DNA from: Lentisphaeria bacterium
GTDB taxonomy: Bacteria; Verrucomicrobiota; Lentisphaeria; Oligosphaerales; Oligosphaeraceae
DNA: 29,352 nt
Reading direction: 5' to 3'
NCBI GenBank assembly: GCA_016302725.1
Contig: JAEDNB010000001.1
Coordinates: 1-29,352, forward strand
Of this stretch, positions 7,699 to 14,974 are shown in pieces. Below the pieces are notes generated by a model that was given only the letters and a program-made list of their open reading frames with translations, was not told the origin of the DNA and searched no databases. The stretch's first letter is position 1, and every line of letters begins with the position of its first letter. A program made the translations under genes and the position numbers.

Positions 7699-7744
7699 AA
7701 AAAAAACTCCCCGGGGCTCGAAAGGGCTTCGGGGAGTTTTTTTT
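7699..7744. terminator. Bidirectional rho-independent terminator
   Basis: A run of 8 A and CTCCCCG (7699-7713) is the perfect inverse of CGGGGAG and 8 T (7730-7744), giving a 15-bp stem around a 16-base loop. It terminates the plus-strand small gene ending at 7695 and, in the other direction, the rpmH-to-jag operon whose last gene ends at 7939. Confidence 0.93.
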
Positions 7745-7938
7745 GCCTGGGCCAGTGTTCCTCTTTCCGAAACCGCTGGCGGAGGAGGGGATGCCCCGCC
7801 ATGCAGGGAATCTCCGGAGGCGACCACTACTGTGGATGGGGTGGCCAGGCGCTGCGGCATTCGGCCAAGCCACAATAGTGGGGACAAGGAACGCGCCCTC
7901 CCCTTTCGGGGAATCCTGGCGTGGGAATGGAGCCGGCG

Positions 7939-8508
7939 TTAGGCTTTCCAGGAGATTTCCACGTATTTCATGCGCTCGCCGGCTTCCGGAGCGGGGATGG
8001 AGTTTGTCTCCACCTGGGGATCATCCTTGAGGGTGGTGTGGATGATTCTGCGTTCGGCAGGGAGATAGGGACCCAGCCGGCGGCTCTTTTTCCAGTGCCG
8101 CACCTCCTTGGCGCAATCCTGGGCCATGCGGGTGAGCTGGTCCACGGTTTCGTCGTCCAGGATGGTGCGTTTCCCGTCCCTGGTGTGCTTGGGGGCGTCC
8201 CCGGTCTTTCCGGTGGTTCGTCCGTCCACCTGGACAGGGATCCAGGGTGCGTCTTCGTCCTTTCGTTTGAGGATTCGGTTGAAGAGGAGTTCGAGGGCTT
8301 CCTGGGTCTGTCCCCGTTTTCCGATGACCTTTGCGGCCTCCTGTGTTTGGAGGTCGATGGCGAAGTGTTCGTTGTCATCTTCGGCCAGGATCTGGCAATC
8401 CGCCTGGATTCCCAGGGCACGGACCATTTGGTCCAGCGTTTCCTTGGCGAGGGTCTGCAGTTCCTGTGGGGTCATGGTCTTTGGGTCCTTGGGTTGGTCT
8501 GGTTGCAT
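7939..8508 (-). CDS. jag: KH-R3H RNA-binding protein Jag/KhpB
   Basis: This 189-residue protein has a central KH domain with the loop motif VIGKRGQTQEALELLFNRIL, followed by a C-terminal R3H domain (LPAERRIIHTTLKDD). These are the single-stranded RNA-binding modules of Jag/KhpB, which affects cell elongation and division through RNA binding. The separate N-terminal Jag_N domain found in many Firmicute homologues is absent. The start at ATG 8508 has no good ribosome site. An alternative ATG at 8475 follows AAGGACCCAAAGACC, so the first 11 residues are uncertain. It is the last gene of the rpmH-rnpA-yidD-yidC-jag cluster, 31 bases after yidC and followed by the terminator at 7699-7744. Confidence 0.92.
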   Translation of the reverse strand: MQPDQPKDPKTMTPQELQTLAKETLDQMVRALGIQADCQILAEDDNEHFAIDLQTQEAAKVIGKRGQTQEALELLFNRILKRKDEDAPWIPVQVDGRTTGKTGDAPKHTRDGKRTILDDETVDQLTRMAQDCAKEVRHWKKSRRLGPYLPAERRIIHTTLKDDPQVETNSIPAPEAGERMKYVEISWKA

Positions 8509-8539
8509 GGTCTTCTGTGGAAATGGGGTGGGCCGTGGT

Positions 8540-10297
8540 TCAGGCGGGCTTGCCGGCCTTTGCGGGGGCCTTGCCCAGGGAGGCCCTCTTTTCCAATCTG
8601 CGGAAGAGGAGCATCTGGGCGATGGAGGTCAATTGGTTGACGGTCATGTAGAGGGTGAGTCCCGCAGGCATGTTGTAGAAGAAGACCACGAAGACGAGGG
8701 ACATGATGTTCATCATCCTGGCCTGGCTGGGGTCGGGCATGGGCTGGAGTTTTTGCTGGAGAAGCATGGTGACTCCGGTGAGGATGGCCAGGGGATGGAT
8801 GGGGAGTCCGAAGACGGGGTCGGGCATGGAGAGGTCTGCGACCCAGAGGAAGGAGGCGTTACGGATTTCGATGGCGCCCCGGAAGGTGTTGAACATGGCG
8901 AAGAAGACGGGGATTTGGACCAGCATGGGGAGGCATCCGCCGGTCTGGCTCACCTGGTTCTCCTTGAAGAGCTTGTTCTGTTCATAGTACATCCTCTGGG
9001 GGTCTTCCTTGTATTTTTCCCGGAGGACCTTCAGTTGGGGCTGGAGGGCGCTCATCTTCTTCATGCTCCTGGTGCTATGCCAGGCCAGGGGCATGAAGAC
9101 CACCTTCACCAGGAGGGTGATGAGGATGATGGCCAGTCCGTAGGCACAGGAGGGGGGGAACCATCCGGCAATGCCGTTGAGGGCCTTCAGGAGCATCTTG
9201 CAGAGCCATCCCATCCAGTCGAAGTGCCAGAAGAAGAAGAGGTCCATGTTGAGGATGGAAGGGAGGCCCTGGCCCATGGGCTCCAGCATCTGGAGGCTCT
9301 TGGGGCCGGAGTAGCCTGTGATGGTGAAGGTGACGCTCTCCCCGGGGGCCAGGGTGACCTCGGGCAACAGGGCCTCGGCGGAGAAGTATTCCTGGGGGAG
9401 GAGTTCCTGGGGCTGGCGGGGGGCGAAGCCCGGGAAGGGGGCGGGGGAGCCGTCCACGGTCAGGTTCCGGAGGGCGAAGAGGAAATATTTGGAGGAGACG
9501 CCCACCCAGTTGGCGGGGGTGGTTTCATACTGGGCCACTTTGGCGGGGGTCAGTTTCCGGGAGATGGCCTTCATGTCCAGGGTCTTGGCGTCTCCCTTGG
9601 CGGCCCGTCCGTAGGCGACGCAGCCGGAGAGGTATTTGGAGGCGAAGGAGCCTCCTTCGTCCCCGGCGAGGAAATCGGGGAGTGCGCCGCAGGAGACGGC
9701 GGTGCGTCCCAGGCTCACGGGCTGCGTGCTTCCGTTGGTGAAGCGTAGGGTATAGAGGAGGGAGTAGGCGTTGGGCTGTCCCTGTGCGTCCACCTTCCAG
9801 GATTCATCCACCCGGAGGAGGCTGTCCGCGGTGGCGCGGTGGAGGGTGAGGCTGTCCTGGGCGATGGTGGGTTCGGCGATTTCGTGGAGGGTCCTGCCCG
9901 GGAGGTTCAGGGAGAGGAAGGGGACCTTCTCCCGTCCCATGGCCACGGATTCCCTGGGGCCTTTCCGGTCCCCTGTCTGCCAATGGTAGTTGGCCAGGGT
10001 CACCTTGGTCACCCCCCCCTTCATGGGGTCCACCTGGACTTCCATGAGTTCCGGCAGGGAGAGGAGCACAGGCTCCCGCTGGACGAAAGGAGGCAGGGCG
10101 GCGGGCTCTCCGGGGACAACGGGGGCGTCCTGCGGGGCGGCCATGGTCGCCTCCTGGCTGACCACGGGGTTGGCGGGGATGGGCTGGGGCGCCTGGGCGG
10201 CCCGCCGGGTATGGGTCCAGTTGTAGGCGAAAATCAGGGCCAGCGCCACAATGCAGACCAGGGAGCCGAGGATGGTGACGGGATCGAATTTCTTCAT
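8540..10297 (-). CDS. yidC: Membrane protein insertase YidC (Oxa1 family)
   Basis: This 585-residue insertase folds and inserts inner-membrane proteins, alone or with SecYEG. It has the Gram-negative layout. There is an N-terminal transmembrane anchor (VTILGSLVCIVALALIFAYN), a Pro/Ala-rich linker, a large periplasmic beta domain to about residue 345, and a C-terminal five-helix insertase domain. The conserved groove arginine lies in HSTRSMKKM, followed by the charged cytoplasmic hairpin (LQPQLKVLREKYKEDP) and the segment GGCLPMLVQIPVFFAMF. The C-terminal tail is basic. Its ATG overlaps the yidD stop (ATGA at 10297-10294), indicating translational coupling. Confidence 0.98.
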   Translation of the reverse strand: MKKFDPVTILGSLVCIVALALIFAYNWTHTRRAAQAPQPIPANPVVSQEATMAAPQDAPVVPGEPAALPPFVQREPVLLSLPELMEVQVDPMKGGVTKVTLANYHWQTGDRKGPRESVAMGREKVPFLSLNLPGRTLHEIAEPTIAQDSLTLHRATADSLLRVDESWKVDAQGQPNAYSLLYTLRFTNGSTQPVSLGRTAVSCGALPDFLAGDEGGSFASKYLSGCVAYGRAAKGDAKTLDMKAISRKLTPAKVAQYETTPANWVGVSSKYFLFALRNLTVDGSPAPFPGFAPRQPQELLPQEYFSAEALLPEVTLAPGESVTFTITGYSGPKSLQMLEPMGQGLPSILNMDLFFFWHFDWMGWLCKMLLKALNGIAGWFPPSCAYGLAIILITLLVKVVFMPLAWHSTRSMKKMSALQPQLKVLREKYKEDPQRMYYEQNKLFKENQVSQTGGCLPMLVQIPVFFAMFNTFRGAIEIRNASFLWVADLSMPDPVFGLPIHPLAILTGVTMLLQQKLQPMPDPSQARMMNIMSLVFVVFFYNMPAGLTLYMTVNQLTSIAQMLLFRRLEKRASLGKAPAKAGKPA

Positions 10298-10674
10298 GGA
10301 CGATGGGATTCCGTGGGCGTGGAGGGGGGATTCCCTGGGGAATCCGGCCTTTCCGGAAGAGAGGCTTCCCGTGGCGTGGGGGGTGGTGGCACGGGATCGA
10401 CAAGGGGGCCCCGGTAGAAAGGGTGGCAGCGGAGGATTCTCCAGAGGGTAAGGCGGAGCCCCTTCCAGAAGCCGTGGAGCCGGAAGGCTTCCCTTCCATA
10501 GTGGGAGCAGGAGGGGGAGAAGCGGCAGACGGAGGGCTTCAGGGGGCTGATGAAGCGCTGGTATCCCCCGATGAGAAGGAGGCAGGCGCGGGCCGCCAGG
10601 GAGGGGGCGGCGGGTTCCCGGGGTTCCCGGGGGATGGCGCCAGGGGATTTCCCTTCCCCTGCGGGACGGCTCAT
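10294..10674 (-). CDS. yidD: Membrane protein insertion efficiency factor YidD
   Basis: This small protein (126 residues) assists YidC-dependent insertion. The family core is clear: YQRFISPLKPSVCRFSPSCS followed by HYGREAFRLHGFWKGLRLTLWRILRCHPFYRG and DPVP. The three conserved cysteines (VCR, SCS, RCHP) are present. An open frame extends upstream to 10848, but it lies inside rnpA in another frame. The proper start is the ATG at 10674, which overlaps the rnpA stop in an ATGA. The C-terminal tail after DPVP is Pro-rich and about 30 residues long, longer than in most homologues. It is coupled at both ends by 4-base overlaps. Confidence 0.95.
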   Translation of the reverse strand: MSRPAGEGKSPGAIPREPREPAAPSLAARACLLLIGGYQRFISPLKPSVCRFSPSCSHYGREAFRLHGFWKGLRLTLWRILRCHPFYRGPLVDPVPPPPTPREASLPERPDSPGNPPSTPTESHRP

Positions 10675-11096
10675 GGGGCCGTCTCCGCCCTGTCCAGGGC
10701 AGCGGCGGCGGGAGGGAGCACCCCGCCTTTGCGGAGGAGCCTGGCGACCTCTGGCAGCACCTGGCCCAGTTTGGCTCCCTTGATGCCCCGCCGGGGAATC
10801 ATCAGCACCCAGCAGGGGGAGAGGGAGGGGAAGAGGGTGCGCCAGCATTCCCGCAGTAGCCGGCGGGCGCGGTTGCGCACCACGGCGGAGAGGTCGAATT
10901 TGCGGGAAATCAAAAACGCCGTCCGGCAGGAAGTGTCCGGCGGCGTCCTCAAAACGACAATGACACAGTAGCGTCCAGGGAGGTTGTTTCCCCCCTGGCG
11001 AACTGTGTCAAGCTGGGTGCGGCAGCGCAGCCTTGCGTCCGGGCCGAATGCCTTTGCGGAAGGATGGCAGCCGCTTTCCCCGGCCATGGCGGACAT
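10671..11096 (-). CDS. rnpA: Ribonuclease P protein component
   Basis: This is the protein subunit that helps the RNase P RNA bind pre-tRNA and mature its 5' end. The RNR signature is present as SRKFDLSAVVRNRARRLLRE, preceded by the RLRCRTQLDTVRQGG region that corresponds to the substrate-binding N-terminal helix. The length is 141 residues, slightly above the usual 110-130 because of about 20 extra N-terminal residues. ATG 11096 is 13 bases after the rpmH stop; a second in-frame ATG at 11087 is possible, and neither has an obvious Shine-Dalgarno. It overlaps yidD by 4 bases. Confidence 0.95.
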   Translation of the reverse strand: MSAMAGESGCHPSAKAFGPDARLRCRTQLDTVRQGGNNLPGRYCVIVVLRTPPDTSCRTAFLISRKFDLSAVVRNRARRLLRECWRTLFPSLSPCWVLMIPRRGIKGAKLGQVLPEVARLLRKGGVLPPAAAALDRAETAP

Positions 11097-11109
11097 GGGG
11101 AAAGTCTAG

Positions 11110-11244
11110 TTAGACGGTCAGGCGCTTGCGCCCCACCTTGCGGCGGTGAGCCAGGATTTTGCGTCCGTCCGCCGTGGACATGCGCTTGCGGAAACCATGG
11201 GTGCGCTTCCGGCTCTTGTTGTGGGGCTGGTAGGTCATTTTCAT
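11110..11244 (-). CDS. rpmH: 50S ribosomal protein L34
   Basis: This very short gene encodes 44 residues beginning MKMTYQPHNKSRKRTHGFRK and ending GRKRLTV, the typical basic L34 sequence (THGFRKRM, GRKILAHRRKVGRKRL). It is part of the large ribosomal subunit. Start ATG 11244 follows AAGGA 9-10 bases upstream; a second ATG two codons later is less likely. It is the first gene of the rpmH-rnpA-yidD-yidC-jag unit, transcribed from the promoter at 11317-11344. Confidence 0.97.
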   Translation of the reverse strand: MKMTYQPHNKSRKRTHGFRKRMSTADGRKILAHRRKVGRKRLTV

Positions 11245-11310
11245 GATCGTAATTCCTTATAAAAGAGTGTGATATGGATGAAGAAAAAAATCCTGTCCCG
11301 AATCGGTGAG

Positions 11311-11344
11311 CCGCTTAATATAAGCGGAAAAGGCGGGATTTCAA
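11311..11344 (-). promoter_or_regulatory. Promoter of the rpmH operon with an overlapping palindrome
   Basis: On the minus strand -35 TTGAAA (11344-11339) and -10 TATATT (11322-11317) are separated by 16 bases. The -10 lies in the centre of a perfect 17-base palindrome CCGCTTAATATAAGCGG (11311-11327), which could be an operator. The core 12-mer is shared with the element upstream of prs. The leader to the rpmH ATG is about 65 bases. Confidence 0.7.
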
Positions 11345-11373
11345 GGAGTTCCGCACATCCGCCGGGGCGGGGG

Positions 11374-11739
11374 TCATTGGCAGAAGGCGTCGTATTGTTC
11401 CCGGGAGAGGAGGGAATCCAGGGCATTGGCGTCGGGGTCTTTCAGGAGGCAGATCCATCCTTCGCCCTCGGGGTCGTCGTTGAGGGGGGCGGGGTTTTTT
11501 TCCAGGGGGGAGTTGACGGCGGCGACGGTTCCGGTGACGGGCATGAAGACATCGCTGGCGGCCTTGACGGATTCCACGACGCAGAGGGGTTCGCCTCCGT
11601 GGACGCATTTGTCCATGGCGGGCAGTTCGATGAAGGTGATTTCCCCCAGTTCATTGGCGGCGTATTGGGTGATGCCCACCTTTGCGGTGCCGTCCTGCTG
11701 CAGTTCGATCCACTGGTGTTCCTTGGTGTATTTTCTCAT
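11374..11739 (-). CDS. gcvH: Glycine cleavage system H protein
   Basis: This 121-residue lipoyl carrier protein shuttles the aminomethyl group between the P, T and L proteins. The lipoylation site is Lys59 in CVVESVKAASDVFMP; MRKYTKEHQWIEL at the start and the GITQYAANELGEI segment are typical. The correct start is ATG 11739 behind AAGGA. The open frame extends upstream to 11823, but those residues are unlike the family. No gcvP, gcvT or lpd is nearby, so H may serve a glycine cleavage system encoded elsewhere or a lipoate-relay role. It lies 73 bases after ispF, with a GC hairpin in between (around 11765-11803). Confidence 0.95.
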   Translation of the reverse strand: MRKYTKEHQWIELQQDGTAKVGITQYAANELGEITFIELPAMDKCVHGGEPLCVVESVKAASDVFMPVTGTVAAVNSPLEKNPAPLNDDPEGEGWICLLKDPDANALDSLLSREQYDAFCQ

Positions 11740-11812
11740 GGTATTCCTTGGGGTTCGGGAGGTGGGTACGCCCCCTGTCCGGTTATTTCGGGGGGGGGCG
11801 TGGGTATCTTTT

Positions 11813-12352
11813 TTAGGGGGCATTCGCCCTGCCCTGCCCTGTTTCTGGGGGTGTGGGGCAGAGTGCCAGGAGGGTTACCTGTGCGGCCAGGGCCTCGCCC
11901 CGTCCCACCTCCCCCATTCCATTGAGGCTCTTTGCCTTGAGGGAGATTTGTGCCGGCTCTGCCTGGAGGAGTTCCGCCAGGCGTCGGCGGAGGGGGAGGA
12001 GGAAGGGGGCCATTTTGGGCTGTCGTGTGAAGACCGTGGCGTCCAGGTTGGCCAGCCTCCATCCCTTCAGCCGGGGATCCTGGAGGAGGGTCTGGAGGAG
12101 GGTGGCGCTGTCGGCGTCCTTCCATTGGGGGTCCTGGTCAGGGAACCATGCGCCCAGGTCTCCCAGTGCGGCGGAGCCCAGGATGGCGTCCATGAGGGCA
12201 TGGAGGAGGGGGTCTCCGTCGGAGTGTCCGCAGGGTCCCAGGGCGAGGGGATGGGGGAGGGTGAGTCCTCCCAGTCGGAAGGGGCGTCCCTTTTGGAGGG
12301 GATGGATGTCGAAGCCTTGTCCGATGCGGAGGGGGGGGAGGTCTGGGGCCAC
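11813..12352 (-). CDS. ispF: 2-C-methyl-D-erythritol 2,4-cyclodiphosphate synthase (divergent active-site loop)
   Basis: This enzyme of the MEP isoprenoid pathway converts CDP-ME-2-phosphate to the cyclic diphosphate. The metal ligands are present as FDIHPL (Asp15, His17) and GHSDGD (His43), followed by the family segment ALGDLGAWFPDQDP. The start is GTG 12352, 27 bases after the lptE-like stop, with AGGAG about 11 bases upstream. At 179 residues it is somewhat longer than usual (about 160). The nucleotide/metal loop, normally KATTTEKLG, reads KAKSLNGMG here, so the Glu that binds the second metal in E. coli (Glu135) is replaced by Asn144. The trimer-forming GRGEALAA segment is kept. It is probably still IspF. 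Confidence 0.88.
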   Translation of the reverse strand: MAPDLPPLRIGQGFDIHPLQKGRPFRLGGLTLPHPLALGPCGHSDGDPLLHALMDAILGSAALGDLGAWFPDQDPQWKDADSATLLQTLLQDPRLKGWRLANLDATVFTRQPKMAPFLLPLRRRLAELLQAEPAQISLKAKSLNGMGEVGRGEALAAQVTLLALCPTPPETGQGRANAP

Positions 12353-12379
12353 GGGCGTGGGGGTCTCCTGGTCAGGGGG

Positions 12380-12961
12380 CTACTTTGCGGGGGGTGGTTC
12401 CGGCTGTGCGGCCAGGGCCAGGATTTGGGCGGCGGCGTCCCGTGCCAATTGGGGGAGGGCGGCCCTTTGTGCGAGGGCCAGGTCCTGGAGGAGGGGCACG
12501 TCAGCGGTGACTTCCACCTTTCCCGCGCGTGGGGGCAGGGCGGGGTCGGCCGGGGTGGCGGTGTATTCGCAGGACATGGTCAGGCGGTAGAGGACCGTCT
12601 GGTAGGAATCGCTGTCGTCGTGGCTGGCGATGGATTTCCTGGTGCGTGCCCTGGCGGCCTTGCCCTGGTCCAGGGGGAGGACCTTCACGGCCAGGCGGAG
12701 TTCCGGTTCGCCCATGGGCGGGGCCAGGCGGAGTCCGGGGGTCTGGGCGATGCGTTCCGCCAGGGTATCCCGGAGGAGGGTGGAGAGGGCCTCTTCCTGG
12801 CTCAAGTTGACCACGGGTTCCAGGGCGATGGTGCGCTGTCCCCGGGGGAAATCCGTTCCCCACCGGTAGGTGGTGCAGGAGGCCAGGAGGAGGGCGTTGG
12901 CGGCCAGGAGGAGGGTGGCGGCCAGGAGGGGTCTCCGCAGGGCAAGGGGTCTGGTTTTCAT
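12380..12961 (-). CDS. lptE: LptE-like outer-membrane lipoprotein
   Basis: The start is ATG 12961, overlapping the upstream stop in an ATGA; the open frame further upstream is a shadow of the neighbouring gene. The 193-residue product has a lipoprotein signal peptide, with basic residues, a hydrophobic core and the lipobox LLAS before Cys29. The mature part (YRWGTDFPRG, IALEPVVNLSQEEALSTLLRDTLAERIAQTPGL) follows the LptE/RlpB pattern: a short N-terminal strand, a helix-rich segment, then strands ending in a helix. LptE plugs LptD, the lipopolysaccharide exporter of the outer membrane. The family is short and weakly conserved, so the call rests on the pattern, size and lipidation. Coupling to a BamD-like gene suggests outer-membrane biogenesis. 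Confidence 0.7.
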   Translation of the reverse strand: MKTRPLALRRPLLAATLLLAANALLLASCTTYRWGTDFPRGQRTIALEPVVNLSQEEALSTLLRDTLAERIAQTPGLRLAPPMGEPELRLAVKVLPLDQGKAARARTRKSIASHDDSDSYQTVLYRLTMSCEYTATPADPALPPRAGKVEVTADVPLLQDLALAQRAALPQLARDAAAQILALAAQPEPPPAK

Positions 12962-13911
12962 GGGGCGGCCTCCTCCTTTTCCGGGAAGAGTTCGGCCAAC
13001 TTGAGTTTGGCGCGCCGTCCGGCGGGGGTGTCGTCGTAGTCCCGCTGGAGGTCCACCAGGTACCTTCTGGCCACCTGGGGCTTGTAGTGGTATTTGGTGA
13101 GATAGAAGTTGGCCCGTTCCCAGAGGCGTTCCGCTTCGCGGTTCCGGCACTCCTGGACAATCCGGCGGGCATCCTCCCGGCGCGGGTCGTCCTCCCCGGC
13201 GATTTCCAGGAATCTCCGGGCCTCCCGGACGGCGGCCTTGCCGATGGTGCCGTCCCCGTCCCGTTTGGCGGCGGTGTCGTCCAGGAGCCTGGCCAGTCCG
13301 TATCGGGCATTGGGGTCCTGGGGGAGGGCCTTGATGATCTCCTGGTAGGTATTGACGGCGTCCTCCACCAGTCCCTCCTCCTTTTGCATGTCGGCCAGGG
13401 TCAGGCGGTCATCCAGGGAGCGTTTCACATCCCCCTGGTATTGGATGAGGGTCTTGTAGATTTGGATGGCGGTGACGGGGTCGTCCATTCCCAGGAACGT
13501 GCCCTGTCCGTTTTGGAAATCGTCGGCCAGTTGCCGGAGTTGCTGGAAGACGTGTTCCAGGGGGATGTGGTAGAGGTGGTCCTGGAGGAGGGCGGCATAG
13601 GCTTCCAGGGCGGCGTGGGGTTTCCGTGCCCGGAGGAGGGTCTGTGCCTGGAGATAGAGGAATTCCGCCTTCCTGGCTTCGTCCTTTTGGAGCTTGGCGG
13701 CCTTTCCGTAGAGCTTGGCGGCCTTTTTGAACTCCTGTCGGTCCAGGCACTCCTCCGCCTGGCGCACCCAGGCCCGGGTCTCCGAGAAATTCTGGAAATC
13801 CTCCAGGGGATTGGTGGAGGTGGATTCGGCATCTCCGGCGACCAGGAGGGGGACGCACAGGGACAGCAGGAGGAACGCCCGCAGGAGGCGCAGGGAAAGG
13901 GGGTGTCTCAT
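12958..13911 (-). CDS. BamD-like tetratricopeptide protein, exported
   Basis: The preferred start is ATG 13911, which begins a signal peptide (MRHPLSLRLLRAFLLLSLCV, then PLLVAGDA). The frame upstream to 13959 only adds Pro-rich residues. The mature protein of about 290 residues consists of helical TPR-type repeats, such as QEFKKAAKLYGKAAKLQ, AEFLYLQAQTLLRARKPHAA and GLVEDAVNTYQEIIKALPQDPNARYGLARLL. The C-terminus YLVDLQRDYDDTPAGRRAKLKLAEL matches the end of BamD/YbgF-type repeats. BamD is a lipoprotein of the outer-membrane beta-barrel assembly machine. Here the only Cys in the signal region lacks a proper lipobox (LSLC), so signal peptidase I processing is likelier. It is translationally coupled to the lptE-like gene. 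Confidence 0.7.
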   Translation of the reverse strand: MRHPLSLRLLRAFLLLSLCVPLLVAGDAESTSTNPLEDFQNFSETRAWVRQAEECLDRQEFKKAAKLYGKAAKLQKDEARKAEFLYLQAQTLLRARKPHAALEAYAALLQDHLYHIPLEHVFQQLRQLADDFQNGQGTFLGMDDPVTAIQIYKTLIQYQGDVKRSLDDRLTLADMQKEEGLVEDAVNTYQEIIKALPQDPNARYGLARLLDDTAAKRDGDGTIGKAAVREARRFLEIAGEDDPRREDARRIVQECRNREAERLWERANFYLTKYHYKPQVARRYLVDLQRDYDDTPAGRRAKLKLAELFPEKEEAAP

Positions 13912-14031
13912 CTTCGCTTCAGGGAGGACAAGGGGGAAAGGGGGGGGCGGCGGAGCCACGGGAAATGGGCAGGAGAGGCCTTAAGATAACCCCGTTTGAC
14001 GGAACCACAGATTCCCGCCGGGGGCGGGGCT

Positions 14032-14922
14032 TTACGGGGCGGGGGCGTGGAGGGTGGCGGGGATGCCCAGGGGGCACGCCAGGGAGGGGTGGCTGTGTCC
14101 CAGGGGGTATTGGGCGACCACGGGGCCGGGGATCCAGGCGGCGGCCTCCTGGAGGATTTCGGGGAGATATTCTGAATCTTCGCCCTGGGTGAATTGGCCG
14201 AAGACTGCCCCGGCGAGGGTCTTGAGGAGGCCGGCGCTGCGGAGTTGCGTCAGCATCCGATCAATGGCGTGGGCGGGTTCGTTCACGTCCTCCAGGATGA
14301 GGATGGTCCCCTGCAGGCGTGGCTGGAAGGGGGTGCCCAGCAGGGCGGTCAGCATGGTGAGGTTCACGGGGATGACGGGGCCGCGGGCGGTTCCCGGGCG
14401 CAGGGTCTTCAAGGGCAGTCCCTTGGGCTGTAGGGCCCATTTCCCCTGCAAGGCCTGGAGGAAGGAGTCCCTCTCCTGCGGGAAGCCCGGACTTTCCGGC
14501 CCCCGTGCCCAGCTGGAGCAGACCATGGGGCCGTGGATGAGCCGCCGGCAGCCCCTGTCCCAGGCGGCCACCAGGAGCGCGGAGAGGTCGCTGTATCCGC
14601 AGAGGGTCTTTCCCGAGGCCTTGAGGAGGGGGAAGTCCACCTGGTCCAGGAGGCGGGTCACCCCGAAGCCCCCCCTGGCGGCCACCAGGAGTTCCCGTCC
14701 GGGGGCTTCCAGGAGGGCGTGGAAGCGGGCCAGCCGGGAGTCGTCCGTCCCCGCCAGGCGTCGGGGGCCTCCCGCGCATTGGCAGTCGCAGTGGACGGGC
14801 AGGCCCCCCAGGGCGCGGGAGAGCTCTTCGCAGCCCCGGGCCAGGGCGACTGCCTGGGGGGCGTTGGAGAGGGCGAAGACGCCCACGCTCCGGAGTTCCG
14901 TGGGAAAGGGCGGGGTTTCCAT
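14032..14922 (-). CDS. LD-carboxypeptidase (peptidase family S66)
   Basis: This 296-residue serine peptidase belongs to the LdcA/MccF family. LdcA removes the terminal D-Ala from murein tetrapeptides during cell-wall recycling. The Ser-Glu-His triad is readable: Ser111 in CGYSDLSALL, Glu211 in TILILEDVNEP and His276 in YPLGHSHPS, with the GGFGVTRLL loop upstream of the serine. The spacing fits characterised LdcA enzymes. No signal peptide is seen, which fits a cytoplasmic recycling role. Start ATG 14922 has only a weak ribosome site. It is 52 bases after pyrB and 120 before the BamD-like gene. MccF-type immunity to a peptide antibiotic is the alternative, but the envelope-gene context favours LdcA. 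Confidence 0.88.
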   Translation of the reverse strand: METPPFPTELRSVGVFALSNAPQAVALARGCEELSRALGGLPVHCDCQCAGGPRRLAGTDDSRLARFHALLEAPGRELLVAARGGFGVTRLLDQVDFPLLKASGKTLCGYSDLSALLVAAWDRGCRRLIHGPMVCSSWARGPESPGFPQERDSFLQALQGKWALQPKGLPLKTLRPGTARGPVIPVNLTMLTALLGTPFQPRLQGTILILEDVNEPAHAIDRMLTQLRSAGLLKTLAGAVFGQFTQGEDSEYLPEILQEAAAWIPGPVVAQYPLGHSHPSLACPLGIPATLHAPAP

Positions 14923-14974
14923 CTGCCGGGATGGGGGGGCTCATGCCCCGTGGGGCGGGGGCGCCGTGTTGGGG

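Noticed and set aside
7243..7887. 214-codon minus-strand frame across the small plus-strand gene
   Set aside because: It crosses the bidirectional terminator and overlaps a frame with better start and end signals.
8108..9748. 546-codon plus-strand frame opposite yidC
   Set aside because: Antisense to an unmistakable YidC, with low-complexity Gly/Glu/His content.
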